Part shown: positions 34,498-43,776 of the stretch, piece after piece
How positions within the stretch are numbered: position 1 is the stretch's first letter
How the letters are laid out: every line of letters begins with the position of its first letter
Origin: Lachnospiraceae bacterium
GTDB taxonomy: Bacteria > Bacillota > Clostridia > Lachnospirales > Lachnospiraceae
Assembly (NCBI GenBank): GCA_910574865.1
Contig: CAJTDN010000003.1
Location: 186,001-250,000 of the forward strand
DNA length: 64,000 nucleotides
Direction of reading: 5' to 3'
The notes under the pieces: generated by a model
Databases searched by the model: none
Told to the model about the DNA's origin: nothing
The model's input: only the letters and a program-made list of their open reading frames with translations
Program-made: the position numbers and the translations under genes

Positions 34498-35672
34498 GCT
34501 TCTTCCCAGTCTTCGGAGTCATCCACGTCCAGCTCGTCATCCCACTCGCCTTCCTCATCTTCGTCCCACTCGTCCGCGTCCTCATCCCATTCGTCGTCAT
34601 CCGCGTCGCCTTCATCCCACTCGTCTTCGTCCCATTCGTCGTCATCCGCGTCACCTTCATCCCACTCGTCTTCATCCGCGTCGCCTTCATCCCACTCGTC
34701 TTCGTCCCATTCTTCTTCCTTCCCGTCCGTCTCGTCCTCTTCCTTGTAAAATAGGGCGTTCACGAACTCGTCCGCGTCGAACTTCTGCAAATCCTCGATT
34801 TTCTCGCCAACCCCGATATATTTCACCGGGATTCCAAGCTCCGCCTGAATCGCCACCGCAATGCCGCCCTTGGCCGTCCCGTCCATCTTCGTCAAAATCA
34901 CGCCGGTAATCTCCGCCACCTCGTTAAATTCCCTGGCCTGCGACAAGGCGTTCTGCCCGGTCGTCGCATCCAAAACGACCAACGTCTCCCGATGGGCTTC
35001 CGGATATTCCCGCTCGATGACGCGGTTGATTTTTTTCAGTTCTTCCATCAAATTCTTCTTATTGTGCAGGCGCCCGGCCGTGTCACAGAGCAAAAGATCT
35101 ACGTGCCGCGCCTTGGCGGCCGCCACCGCGTCAAAAACGACCGCCGCCGGATCCGCGCCTTCCTGGCCGCCAATCATGTCCACCTGCGCCCGGTTCGCCC
35201 ACTCCTTCAGCTGTTCCCCGGCCGCCGCGCGGAACGTGTCGGCCGCGGCCAAAAGCACTTTCTTGTGTCGGGCATGGAATTTTCCGGCCAGCTTGCCAAT
35301 CGTCGTCGTCTTGCCGACCCCGTTGACCCCAATTACGAAGACGACCGACTGCCTGTCCTCGAATTCATAGGCCGTCTCTCCCACGTCCATCTGTTCCCGG
35401 ATGCTGTCAATTAAAACCTGGCGGCAATCCGACGGCTTTTTGATGTGCTCCGACTTCACTTTTTCCCGCAAATCCTCCAAAATCCGCTCCGTCGTGTGCA
35501 CGCCCAAATCGCCCATGACGAGGATTTCCTCTAATTCGTCATAAAAATCATCGTCAATCTCGGAAAACCCGAAAAAAATCCCATCCATACCGGACACGAT
35601 GTTGTCCCTTGTCTTCGTCAGTCCCGACACCAGACGCTTAAAAAAGCCTTTCTTCTCTTCACTCAACGCCAT
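34494..35672 (-). CDS. ftsY: Signal recognition particle receptor FtsY with acidic C-terminal tail
   Basis: 392 residues. The N domain (about 1-90) is followed by the G domain, with VIGVNGVGKTTTIGKLAG near 112 (P-loop), LLCDTAGRLHNKKNLMEEL near 192 and LTKMDGTAKGG near 258. It docks SRP-ribosome complexes at the membrane. After the last core residues (FVNALFYKEE, near 313) comes a ~75-residue tail of Asp/Glu/Trp repeats (EWDEGDADDDEWDED and variants), encoded by a DNA tandem repeat. FtsY acidic domains are usually N-terminal, so this position is unusual. The ATG at 35672 is only 3 bases from GGAGG; the TTG at 35666 has better spacing and may be the true start. Confidence 0.92.
   Translation of the reverse strand: MALSEEKKGFFKRLVSGLTKTRDNIVSGMDGIFFGFSEIDDDFYDELEEILVMGDLGVHTTERILEDLREKVKSEHIKKPSDCRQVLIDSIREQMDVGETAYEFEDRQSVVFVIGVNGVGKTTTIGKLAGKFHARHKKVLLAAADTFRAAAGEQLKEWANRAQVDMIGGQEGADPAAVVFDAVAAAKARHVDLLLCDTAGRLHNKKNLMEELKKINRVIEREYPEAHRETLVVLDATTGQNALSQAREFNEVAEITGVILTKMDGTAKGGIAVAIQAELGIPVKYIGVGEKIEDLQKFDADEFVNALFYKEEDETDGKEEEWDEDEWDEGDADEDEWDEGDADDDEWDEDEWDEGDADDDEWDEDADEWDEDEEGEWDDELDVDDSEDWEEA
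34530..34735. repeat. In-gene tandem repeat encoding the acidic FtsY tail
   Basis: Repeated blocks of TCGTCCCATTCGTCGTCATC-like sequence with periods of 15 and about 45 bases encode alternating DEWDE and GDAD units. All periods are multiples of three, so copy number can change without frameshift. Confidence 0.8.
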
Positions 35673-35755
35673 CCACCTCCATCACATTGCCTACACCATT
35701 CCACAAGCAGGCTTACAAACCGCCTTGTTCATTTTATCTGCCGTGAACCGAAACA

Positions 35756-38700
35756 TTATTTTTCCAACTCGTCCTCCAATAAATCCACCGACACAAGTGT
35801 TGACACGCCCTTCTCCTGCATGGTGATGCCGTAAAGCCGGTCGGCGGCCGTCATCGTCCCCCGCCGGTGCGTGATGACGATGAACTGCGTGTGCGCCGTC
35901 AGCTTATGTAAATACTGGGCGAAACGCGTCACGTTGTTGTCATCCAATGCCGCCTCAATCTCGTCGAGCAGGCAGAATGGCGACGGCTTCAAGTTCTGGA
36001 TGGCAAACAGCAGGGAGATTGCCGTCAACGCCTTTTCCCCGCCGGATAGCTGCATCATGTTCTGCAGCTTCTTTCCCGGCGGCTGGGCGATGATGCGGAT
36101 TCCCGCCTCCAGGACGTCCTCGTCCTCCATCAATTCGAGAGTCCCCTTGCCGCCCCCGAACAATTGGCGGAACACGTTGTCATATTCCCTGGAAATCAAG
36201 GCGAACTGTTCGGTAAACTGCTTGCGCATGGCCGCGTCCAGCTCCTCGATAATCTTGAGCAAGGTTGCTTCGGCCTCCACCAGGTCGTCATGCTGGCCTT
36301 TCAAAAACTCATACCGCTCTGAAACGCTCTTGTACTCCTCGATGGCGTTGACATTGACCGCCCCCAGTTTCTTGATTTCCGACTTCAAGCCCTGAATCTG
36401 CCGCTTCATGAAGGAAAGGTCGGTCAGGTTGGTATTGCGCAGTTCCATCGCCCGGCCATAAGTCAGTTCGTACTCTTCCCACATATAATTGATCTGCTTG
36501 TCCGAAGCCTCCTCATAGGACTCCTTACGGCTGTTCAAGCGGAAACATTCCTTGTCCAAATCCGCCATGTGTTTCGACAGTTCCTCCCTCTTACCGAGGA
36601 ATGACTTGTGCTTCTGGTTCAACTCGTCCCGCTTGGCGACCTGGTTCTTTATCTCCGCCTGAATCTCCTCGAACAATTCCTTCGAATTTTCAATCGTGTC
36701 GCGCAAATCGTCTATTTCCCGCTCCTTCGCCCGTATCTCCTCGGAGGCGTTGCCCTTGCTTGCGTCCAATTCCCTCAACTCGCTCTCGAAGCGGGCGATT
36801 TCCTCCGCGATACGGTTCACGTTCTCCTGGATGAACGCGTCCTGCTGCTCCAGGCTCGCACAAGAAAGGTGCGCCTCCTCCGAGCTCTTCATCTGGATTG
36901 CCTCCTGCCCGCGGTTGGCTTCCAGTTCCGCCTGCAGCCGCTCAATATCCGCGTTCAGTTTCTGCTCCAACCGCTCGGAGGTCTCCAGTTCCACCTGGAT
37001 GGACTCTTCATTGTCCACGATTTCCTTGATGCGGATTTCCAAATCCGCCGCCTCGCTCTTATACCGTTGCTGGCGAAGCAAAAGCTCCCGCTGCCTGGCC
37101 TGGATTTGCTCCACGTTCATCTTGGCCGTGTTTTCCACGACGGAAGCCTTACGGAGTTCTTGTTGGATCTGGTCAATCCTCGCATAGCCGTCCGCCCGTT
37201 TCTGCTTGGCCAGGTTGACCTCGGCGTCCATTGCCTCCATTTCGGCTTTCAGCCGCAACGTGGTCTTCTCCAGCTCCTCGATTTCCCGTCGCCTGCTCAG
37301 CAAGTTGCTGGAATTCTTGAACGCGCCACCGGTCATGGAACCGCCGGGACTTAACAAGTCGCCCTCCAGCGTGACCAGGCGCAACGACTGCCTGTATTTC
37401 CTGGAAATGGCAATCCCGTGGTCGATATCGTCCACCACGATGGTGCGCCCCAGCAACTGGTCGGCCAACCCCTGAAACCTGGGTTCCACGCGGACGAGCT
37501 TGTTCGCCAGCCCGATTACCCCCGGCTCGCGAAGCGCCCCCTCTTCCCGCAGGGTACCCCCGTGCATGGCGGTCAATGGCAGGAACGTCGCCCGTCCCAG
37601 CTTGTTTTGCTTCAAATAGCCAATCATCCGCTTGGCCGTCTCCTCTTTGTCGGTGACGATGTTCTGAATGCTGCCGCCAAGCGCCGTCTCCACGGCCACC
37701 TCGAACTCCTTCTCCACCTTGATGATGTCGGCCACCACGCCCAAAAGCCCCGGCTCCTGATCCTTTCTCGCCATCACCTTGCGGATGCTGTTGCCATAAC
37801 CGTCATAACGCTCCGTAATATTTTTCAATGATTCCAAGCGGGACGACTCACGGTGGTACGCGGTCTGCCCGACCCGCAAGTTCTCCTGCTTGGCGGCGAT
37901 TTCCTGCTGGTAGACCGCAATCTGTTCCTCCGTCTCCTTAACCTGGCGCATGAACGCCTCGATTTCCCCCGTAATCTTTCGCAAATCTTCCTCATAGGAT
38001 GACAACGAACGGTTCTGTTGCTCGCCCTCGCTTGCAATCTCCAAAATCATTTTTTCGAGTTCTGCCTGACGGTTGTTGAACTGTTCCTTCGAAGTCGAAA
38101 AATGGGAAATCTTCTCTTTCATGGACACCCGGTTGTTCAGAATGTCCATGATTTCCTGTTTGCTCTCCTCCATCCGGGCGGCCTGTGCGGCGATGCGGCT
38201 CTGGATTTCAACCAGAGCCTCGTTGACCTGGCGGTCATTTTGCCTGGCCTCGGAAAGTTTCGCGCGAACGTCCTGCTGCTCCCCCTTCAGGCCGTTTTGC
38301 TGGTTCTCCCTGCTTTCCAGTTCGGCATGGATGGAATGCAGCCGGTTGTCATAATGCTCGTCATTCATCCGCACCGTGTTAATCTGCTCCTTCAAGACGT
38401 TAATCTGCCCTTCCAGCTGCTGTTTTAACAGCGTCGTCTCGTTCAGCTGCCCTTTCGCCTTCTCGATGGAAAAGTCGATGCCGTCCACTTCCTCCTCGAT
38501 GGCCTCGTATTCTTTCTTCATGTCCCCGTAACGGACGTTCGCCTCGTCCAGTTCCTTCGTGGCGTTTTCCAAAAGGCCGTCGATTTCCCGGATTTGGTCC
38601 TTGATGCGCTCCGTCTCCAAAAGAAACATGTTGATGTCGTATGTTTTCAGTTCTTCCTTTTTCTTTAAAAATTCGCGCGCCACCTCGGACTGCTTCTGCA

Positions 38701-39313
38701 ACGGCCCGATCTGCTTTTCCAGCTCGCCAAGAATGTCATCGACGCGGGTCAGGTTCTGCCGTTCCTCCTCCAGCTTCTTCAGCGACATGTTCTTGCGCCG
38801 CTTGAACTTGACGATTCCCGCCGCCTCGTCAAACAACTCGCGCCGCTCCTCGGGCTTTCCACTCAGGATTTTGTCAATCTGCCCCTGCCCGATGATGGAG
38901 TACCCTTCCTTTCCAATCCCGGTGTCGTAAAACATCTCGTTGATGTCCTTCAAGCGGCATGCCGCGCCATTGATCAAATATTCGCTCTCGCCGGAACGGT
39001 ACAACTTCCTCGTCACCGTCACTTCCTCGTAGTCAACCGCCAGCTGGTGGTCGGCATTGTTCAGCGTGATTGCCACGGACGCATAACTTAACGGCTTTCG
39101 ATTCTCCGTCCCGGAAAAAATGACGTCCTGCATGCTGCCGCCCCGAAGCTGCTTGACGCGCTGTTCACCCAGCACCCAGCGCACCGCGTCGGCGACGTTG
39201 CTCTTCCCGCTCCCGTTCGGCCCGACGATGCCCGTGATTCCCTCGTGAAAATCAAACTTTATCTTATTGGCAAAGGACTTGAACCCCTGCACCTCTATGC
39301 TTTTTAAATACAT
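35756..39313 (-). CDS. smc: Chromosome segregation SMC protein
   Basis: 1185 residues, usual length. Walker [21 protein letters not shown] near 32; long coiled coils at about 170-500 and 660-1010; a hinge between about 510 and 650 with [19 protein letters not shown]-terminal signature [18 protein letters not shown] near 1090; and Walker [12 protein letters not shown]. The homodimer forms condensin with ScpA and ScpB and organises the chromosome. It sits between rnc and ftsY, the normal Firmicute order. Confidence 0.97.
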   Translation of the reverse strand: MYLKSIEVQGFKSFANKIKFDFHEGITGIVGPNGSGKSNVADAVRWVLGEQRVKQLRGGSMQDVIFSGTENRKPLSYASVAITLNNADHQLAVDYEEVTVTRKLYRSGESEYLINGAACRLKDINEMFYDTGIGKEGYSIIGQGQIDKILSGKPEERRELFDEAAGIVKFKRRKNMSLKKLEEERQNLTRVDDILGELEKQIGPLQKQSEVAREFLKKKEELKTYDINMFLLETERIKDQIREIDGLLENATKELDEANVRYGDMKKEYEAIEEEVDGIDFSIEKAKGQLNETTLLKQQLEGQINVLKEQINTVRMNDEHYDNRLHSIHAELESRENQQNGLKGEQQDVRAKLSEARQNDRQVNEALVEIQSRIAAQAARMEESKQEIMDILNNRVSMKEKISHFSTSKEQFNNRQAELEKMILEIASEGEQQNRSLSSYEEDLRKITGEIEAFMRQVKETEEQIAVYQQEIAAKQENLRVGQTAYHRESSRLESLKNITERYDGYGNSIRKVMARKDQEPGLLGVVADIIKVEKEFEVAVETALGGSIQNIVTDKEETAKRMIGYLKQNKLGRATFLPLTAMHGGTLREEGALREPGVIGLANKLVRVEPRFQGLADQLLGRTIVVDDIDHGIAISRKYRQSLRLVTLEGDLLSPGGSMTGGAFKNSSNLLSRRREIEELEKTTLRLKAEMEAMDAEVNLAKQKRADGYARIDQIQQELRKASVVENTAKMNVEQIQARQRELLLRQQRYKSEAADLEIRIKEIVDNEESIQVELETSERLEQKLNADIERLQAELEANRGQEAIQMKSSEEAHLSCASLEQQDAFIQENVNRIAEEIARFESELRELDASKGNASEEIRAKEREIDDLRDTIENSKELFEEIQAEIKNQVAKRDELNQKHKSFLGKREELSKHMADLDKECFRLNSRKESYEEASDKQINYMWEEYELTYGRAMELRNTNLTDLSFMKRQIQGLKSEIKKLGAVNVNAIEEYKSVSERYEFLKGQHDDLVEAEATLLKIIEELDAAMRKQFTEQFALISREYDNVFRQLFGGGKGTLELMEDEDVLEAGIRIIAQPPGKKLQNMMQLSGGEKALTAISLLFAIQNLKPSPFCLLDEIEAALDDNNVTRFAQYLHKLTAHTQFIVITHRRGTMTAADRLYGITMQEKGVSTLVSVDLLEDELEK

Positions 39314-39393
39314 ATGTTGCCTTTCTCCGTTACTATCCGCAAAACCGCGTGTCCCTTCGCGCGGCCTCCGTCCTATAGGGTGACGATACCTGC

Positions 39394-40089
39394 TTACCTT
39401 TCACCACGTTCCTTCATCTGCAAAATCGCGCGGTAGGCCGCCTGCTGCTGCGCCGCTTTCTTGCTCCTGCCGCGCCCATGCCCCATGCACTTCCCGCCCA
39501 CGAGGACGTCCACGTAAAACGCCTTGTCATGCTCGGGGCCTTCCTCCTTCACCAGCCGGTACGCAATTTCCTCGTTCTCCCCGGCCTGTACCATCTCCTG
39601 CAAAATGGTCTTACTATCGAAGAAGAGCTTCTTGTCCTCCAAGTCCGACAAAACATGCCGATGGATGAACTCTTTTGCACTAGTAAAACCACCGTCCAGA
39701 TAAATCGCCCCGATGAGCGCCTCGCAGGCATCCGAAATGACGGAATCCCTGTTCCTCCCGCCGCTTGAATCCTCTCCCCTGCCAAGAATCAAATAATCCC
39801 CCAGGTGAAGGTCGCGCGCGCAAAGTGCCAGGGACGGCTCGCACACCATACTGGCCCTCGTCTTCGTCAGCTCCCCCTCCGGCATCTGCGGGTTTTCCCG
39901 GAACAAGAACTCGCTGGATACCAGTTCCAACACCGCGTCCCCCAAAAACTCCAGCCGTTCGTTGCACTCCGATTTTTCCCAATGTCTTTCATTGATATAC
40001 GAACTGTGCCGCATCGCATGAACCAATAATGAAAAGTCTTTGAACTTATAACCAATTTCCTGCTCCAGCTTGTGTAAATCTCCACGCAT
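39394..40089 (-). CDS. rnc: Ribonuclease III
   Basis: 231 residues from MRGDLHKL, placed 7 bases after GGGGAG; an ATG two codons earlier abuts that site. CNERLEFLGDAVLELVSSEFLF near 37 is the RNase III signature with catalytic acidic residues, and DACEALIGAIYLDGG near 110 holds the second set. The last ~70 residues are a double-stranded RNA-binding domain. It processes rRNA precursors and cleaves structured RNA, which is relevant to the hairpin arrays in this window. A hairpin terminator separates it from acpP. Confidence 0.95.
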   Translation of the reverse strand: MRGDLHKLEQEIGYKFKDFSLLVHAMRHSSYINERHWEKSECNERLEFLGDAVLELVSSEFLFRENPQMPEGELTKTRASMVCEPSLALCARDLHLGDYLILGRGEDSSGGRNRDSVISDACEALIGAIYLDGGFTSAKEFIHRHVLSDLEDKKLFFDSKTILQEMVQAGENEEIAYRLVKEEGPEHDKAFYVDVLVGGKCMGHGRGRSKKAAQQQAAYRAILQMKERGER

Positions 40090-40114
40090 CACCATTCTCC
40101 CCTTTCCCGGTCTC

Positions 40115-40161
40115 AAAGGAAAAAGCCCTGGCGTACAAAAATACACTGGCGGGCTTTTTCC
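40115..40161 (-). terminator. Hairpin terminator between acpP and rnc
   Basis: GGAAAAAGCCC (40118-40128) pairs perfectly with GGGCTTTTTCC (40151-40161), with a partly paired loop (CTGG/CCAG). It lies 11 bases after the acpP stop and 26 bases before the rnc start, so it should reduce read-through of the abundant acpP message. Confidence 0.75.
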
Positions 40162-40171
40162 ACGGATTTCC

Positions 40172-40402
40172 TTACAGATATTTCTCAATCGCGTCGTAAG
40201 CGTCCTGAACGGTGGAAATCTTCATCAGCTCGTCATCGGCAATCGAAATCTGAAATTCACTCTCAATCATTTCCACGATGGAAAGCACGTCCAAAGAATC
40301 CGCCCCCAGGTCCTCCACGAACCTCGTGTCCGGCGTGATTTCTTCGATATCGACATCCTCCTTCACTTCCGCGATGATTTTCAACAGCTGTTCAAATTCC
40401 AT
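40172..40402 (-). CDS. acpP: Acyl carrier protein
   Basis: 76 residues from MEFEQLLKI, with AAGGAAG and AAAGG upstream; the longer open frame to 40558 overlaps plsX in another frame and is not plausible. LGADSLDVLSIVEMIE holds the phosphopantetheine serine. The small acidic protein carries growing acyl chains. It lies 86 bases downstream of plsX. Confidence 0.96.
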   Translation of the reverse strand: MEFEQLLKIIAEVKEDVDIEEITPDTRFVEDLGADSLDVLSIVEMIESEFQISIADDELMKISTVQDAYDAIEKYL

Positions 40403-40488
40403 GACCTTTCTTCCTTTCTTCTTTAAGATTCTGTGATTCGGGAGCGCTTTACCACCCGTATCCATTCTATATGCAAAAGCGTGTCTTG

Positions 40489-41502
40489 CTACGCCTCCGC
40501 TTCCTGCATTGCCGCGCCGATCTGGCCGCAAATGTCCTGCTCGTTGAACGTCACGCACTGCACCATGGCGTTTTGTACTTCCTTCGCGGTGGAATTGCCG
40601 TGCATCTTGACCACGAGACCCTTGAGCCCCAAAAGCGGTGCCCCGCCATACTCGCTGGCATCGAACGCCTTCATCGTCTCCTTCATGGCCGGCTTGACCA
40701 AAAGCGCGCCAATCTTGCTGCGAAACGACGTAAGCATCCCCTTTTTCAACTCATGCACCAAGGTCGAACTGACACCCTCGTACAGCTTCAAAATCACGTT
40801 CCCGACGAATGCCTCGCAGACCACCACGTCCACCCCGCCCTTTGGAATGTCCCTCGCCTCGACGCTGCCGACGAAGTTGATGTCCTTGCATTCCTTCAAC
40901 CTCGGAAACGCCTCCTTCACCAGCGCGTTTCCCTTTTCCTCCTCCGCGCCAATGTTGACGATGCCGACCGTCGGGTTCTTTTTCCCGACGACCTGCTCCA
41001 TGTAAATCGAACCCATCCGCGCGAACTGTACCAGGTGGGACGCCCTCGCGTCCACGTTCGCCCCGCAGTCCACGAGCAGGGAGACGCCCTTCGCCGTCGG
41101 AATCAGCGGAGCCAGGGGCGTCCTCTCCACGCCCTTTATCTTCCCGACCAGCACCTGGCCGCCGACCAAGACCGCACCGGAATTTCCCGCGGACACCGCC
41201 GCGTCCGCCCTTCCCTCGCGCACCAGCTTCATCGCCACCGCCATGGACGAATCCTTCTTGTGGCGTATCGCGTAAACCGGCGGCTCCGCCATCTCGACAA
41301 CCTCGCCCGCGTTCACCACCTCGACCTGTTCCTTCGGGTAATCATATGCCGCCAACTCCTGGTTTAGCAACTCTTCCTTTCCCGTCAGTAAAATCCGCAT
41401 CTCCTTATGCGCCTTGACGGCCTCAACCGCCCCCTTGACGATTTCGGACGGCGCGTTGTCGCCACCCATGCCGTCCAAGGCAATCCTCGTAATCTCGGAC
41501 AT
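40489..41502 (-). CDS. plsX: Phosphate acyltransferase
   Basis: 337 residues with GGGAGGG upstream. ALDGMGGDNAPSEIVKGAVE at the N-terminus is the family start, and AVSAGNSGAVLVGGQ near 107 and LIPTAKGVSLLVDCGANVD near 140 are conserved. PlsX turns acyl-ACP into acyl phosphate, the PlsY substrate. It forms a line with rpmF upstream and acpP downstream, linking ribosome, lipid and ACP supply. Confidence 0.96.
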   Translation of the reverse strand: MSEITRIALDGMGGDNAPSEIVKGAVEAVKAHKEMRILLTGKEELLNQELAAYDYPKEQVEVVNAGEVVEMAEPPVYAIRHKKDSSMAVAMKLVREGRADAAVSAGNSGAVLVGGQVLVGKIKGVERTPLAPLIPTAKGVSLLVDCGANVDARASHLVQFARMGSIYMEQVVGKKNPTVGIVNIGAEEEKGNALVKEAFPRLKECKDINFVGSVEARDIPKGGVDVVVCEAFVGNVILKLYEGVSSTLVHELKKGMLTSFRSKIGALLVKPAMKETMKAFDASEYGGAPLLGLKGLVVKMHGNSTAKEVQNAMVQCVTFNEQDICGQIGAAMQEAEA

Positions 41503-41524
41503 GATATCCCTCCCGCCAAATAAA

Positions 41525-41596
41525 TTAAAAATGGCACAAACTCAAAGAAACCAAGGAACCCGATTTTTACCAGCCCCTTGATTTCCTTGTGTTTTC
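41525..41596 (-). terminator. Imperfect hairpin downstream of rpmF
   Basis: Minus-strand CAAGGAAATCAAGG pairs with CCTTGGTTTCTTTG at 12 of 14 positions around a loop of about 20 bases, then GAGTTTGTGCC. It is weak, and read-through to plsX is likely. Confidence 0.45.
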
Positions 41597-41600
41597 CTCA

Positions 41601-41780
41601 TTAATCAACAGCAATGATTTCTTTTTTGTTGTAAGAGCCGCAAGCCTTACAAACTCTGTGCGGCATCATGAGTTCTCCGCACTTGCTGCACTTTACAAGA
41701 TTCGGAGCGGTCATTTTCCAGTTCGCCCTTCTCTTGTCTCTTCTCGCCTTGGAAGATTTATTCTTTGGACAGATTGACAT
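41601..41780 (-). CDS. rpmF: 50S ribosomal protein L32
   Basis: 59 residues, too short for many gene callers. ATG at 41780 with GGAGGTG 6 bases upstream. MSICPKNKSSKARRDKRRAN is the usual basic N-terminus. CSKCGELMMPHRVCKACGSY carries the four-cysteine zinc ribbon (C-x2-C, C-x2-C), so this is the zinc-binding C+ form. It lies between yceD and plsX as in most Firmicutes. Confidence 0.95.
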   Translation of the reverse strand: MSICPKNKSSKARRDKRRANWKMTAPNLVKCSKCGELMMPHRVCKACGSYNKKEIIAVD

Positions 41781-41811
41781 AGGTTACACCTCCTTACCAT
41801 TCTTGGTTACA

Positions 41812-41935
41812 GTTAAGCCAAGGCTTAACCATAATGGCATATGGCCGTTCAAATCGCTTCGCGATGGGCCATATGCCATGTCTCCACCATGCTTTTGTAT
41901 GGTCAGCGCGGTAAACGCGCAGACCCGGCCGAACC
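41812..41935. repeat. Palindrome cluster between yceD and rpmF
   Basis: Contains GTTAAGCC/GGCTTAAC (41812-41829), a 13-bp perfect stem ATGGCATATGGCC / GGCCATATGCCAT (41834-41846 with 41867-41879) enclosing ATCGC/GCGAT, then ACCAT/ATGGT and GCG/CGC pairs. The right part overlaps the last dozen codons of yceD. The layout resembles the other palindromic elements of this genome, but no second copy lies in the window. Confidence 0.6.
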
Positions 41936-42454
41936 ATTACAGTTCTTGAACAAATCACGGACAACTGACATTCTGGGGTCGAGACCCGTATCCTCGCAGT
42001 CGCAAGTACCCTCGTTCAGGTTCTGACCACACACGTTACAAATGCCCTTACAGTCTTCCTTGCACAGAACCTTCGTCGGCCATCCTATAAGCATCTCGCT
42101 ATAGAGCATTTTGTCCACGTCAAGATTGTATCCGTCAATACAATCGGATTCATCGAACCCTTCCTTCAGCTCGCCCTCCGATGCCGCCAAATCGACCATC
42201 CTGGAAAAATCCAGCACAAACTCCCGCTCCACGTCCGCAAGGCAACGGTCACATGGAATCACGACGGAAAGCTTCGTCTCCGCGTGAATCTCCAGCTCCT
42301 TGTCCTTCACATGGGTAACGGTCACATGTACCGGCTCCTTTTGCACAATCGGATAACGCCCCGCCTTTAAACGAATCTCGTCCATCCCGACCTGCACGGT
42401 CTCGTCCACCATCGTATGACGCTCTGAAAGCACGTCTGATAGGTTGATTAACAT
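41903..42454 (-). CDS. yceD: YceD family protein (DUF177)
   Basis: 183 residues from MLINLSDVL, with AGGAG 8 bases upstream; a GTG three codons earlier overlaps it. DUF177 proteins are encoded next to rpmF throughout bacteria and are implicated in 23S rRNA accumulation. PCDRCLADVEREFVLDFS and the C-terminal cluster CKEDCKGICNVCGQNLN with CDCED are conserved. Family members normally stop soon after DPRMSVVRDLFKN; here a tail CNGSAGSARLPR follows, encoded by palindromic intergenic sequence. The adjacent palindrome seems to have replaced the original stop. Confidence 0.92.
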   Translation of the reverse strand: MLINLSDVLSERHTMVDETVQVGMDEIRLKAGRYPIVQKEPVHVTVTHVKDKELEIHAETKLSVVIPCDRCLADVEREFVLDFSRMVDLAASEGELKEGFDESDCIDGYNLDVDKMLYSEMLIGWPTKVLCKEDCKGICNVCGQNLNEGTCDCEDTGLDPRMSVVRDLFKNCNGSAGSARLPR

Positions 42455-42555
42455 CACATTCACTCCTACTCACACCTTAACCATTATACCATGGAAAACG
42501 GGTTTGTCAACTGGATTTTTTTATTTTTTCTTGCCTTGTCATCCTTCTTTCCTTA

Positions 42556-43746
42556 TTACAACAACGCCACCGTCTCCCTGGCGATTGCCAGCTCCTCGTT
42601 TGTCGGGACGACGAGCACCTTCACCTTGGAGTCCGGCGTGGAAATCATCACTTCCTCGCCCCTCTTCTTGTTCGCCTCCTCGTCCACCTCGATGCCGAGA
42701 TATCCAAGATAGCTTAACACGTCCGCGCGAACCGGGCCGGAATTCTCGCCGATGCCCGCCGTGAACACGATGTTGTCCACACCGTTCATGGCCGCCACGT
42801 AAGAACCGACGTACTTCGCCACGCGGTACGCAAATACCTGCAAGGCAATTTTGGCCGGAACATTACCGTCCACCGCGGCCGCGTCCAGGTCACGGAAGTC
42901 GCTGGAGAGGTTGTTGGAAAGGCCGAACACGCCGGACTTCTTGTTCAGCATGTTCATCAGTCCCGCGATATCCAGGTTCTCTTTCTTGGCAATGAATTCC
43001 AAAATCGCCGGGTCGATGTCGCCGGAACGGGTTCCCATCACCAGGCCCTCGAGCGGGGTCAGACCCATCGAAGTATCCACTGATTTTCCGTTCAGTACCG
43101 CGGAAATGCTGGAACCGTTACCCAGATGGCAGACAATCGTCTTCGTCTGGTCATACGGCACGCCGAGAATCTCCGCCGCCCTCTTGGACACGTAGCTGTG
43201 GCTCGTGCCATGGAAACCGTAGCGCCTTACCTTATATTTTTCATAATACTCATACGGAAGCCCGTACATGTAAGCCTTCTCCGGCATCGTCTGATGGAAC
43301 GCGGTGTCAAACACGGCCACCATCGGCGTGCCCGGCATCAATTTCTCACATGCCGCGACACCAATCAGGTTCGCCGGGTTATGGAGCGGGGCAAGGTCGT
43401 TACACTCTTCCACCGCCTTCTTCACCTCGTCCGTGATGACGACGGAAGAAGCGAACTTCTCGCCGCCATGCACGACACGGTGCCCGACCGCGCCGATTTC
43501 GTCCAGGCTCTTCACCACGCCGGTCTTCTCGTTCGTCAGTGCGTCGATGACGAACTGGATGGCCTCCGTGTGGGTCGGCATCGCCTTGTCAGACACTTCC
43601 TTCTCGCCGCCCGCCGGCTGGTACGTCAATCTCCCGTCGATGCCGATGCGTTCGCACAAGCCCTTGGCCAAAACGGCCTCGCTGTCAGAATTGATTAACT
43701 GGAACTTCAAAGACGAACTTCCACAATTGATTACCAATACGTTCAT
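42556..43746 (-). CDS. ackA: Acetate kinase
   Basis: 396 residues with AGGAGG upstream. [18 protein letters not shown] is the N-terminal phosphate motif, [18 protein letters not shown] near 175 the second signature, and [13 protein letters not shown] near 325 the adenosine region. It makes ATP and acetate from acetyl phosphate, the last step of acetogenic fermentation. It lies 30 bases after pta. Confidence 0.97.
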   Translation of the reverse strand: MNVLVINCGSSSLKFQLINSDSEAVLAKGLCERIGIDGRLTYQPAGGEKEVSDKAMPTHTEAIQFVIDALTNEKTGVVKSLDEIGAVGHRVVHGGEKFASSVVITDEVKKAVEECNDLAPLHNPANLIGVAACEKLMPGTPMVAVFDTAFHQTMPEKAYMYGLPYEYYEKYKVRRYGFHGTSHSYVSKRAAEILGVPYDQTKTIVCHLGNGSSISAVLNGKSVDTSMGLTPLEGLVMGTRSGDIDPAILEFIAKKENLDIAGLMNMLNKKSGVFGLSNNLSSDFRDLDAAAVDGNVPAKIALQVFAYRVAKYVGSYVAAMNGVDNIVFTAGIGENSGPVRADVLSYLGYLGIEVDEEANKKRGEEVMISTPDSKVKVLVVPTNEELAIARETVALL

Positions 43747-43776
43747 GATAACGTCCTCCTGAATGGTTTCATTAAT

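Noticed and set aside
34098-34909. Arg/His-rich plus-strand protein opposite ftsY
   Set aside because: It is the antisense reading of the acidic tail repeat (GAC/GAA codons read as Arg/His/Pro) with no start signals.
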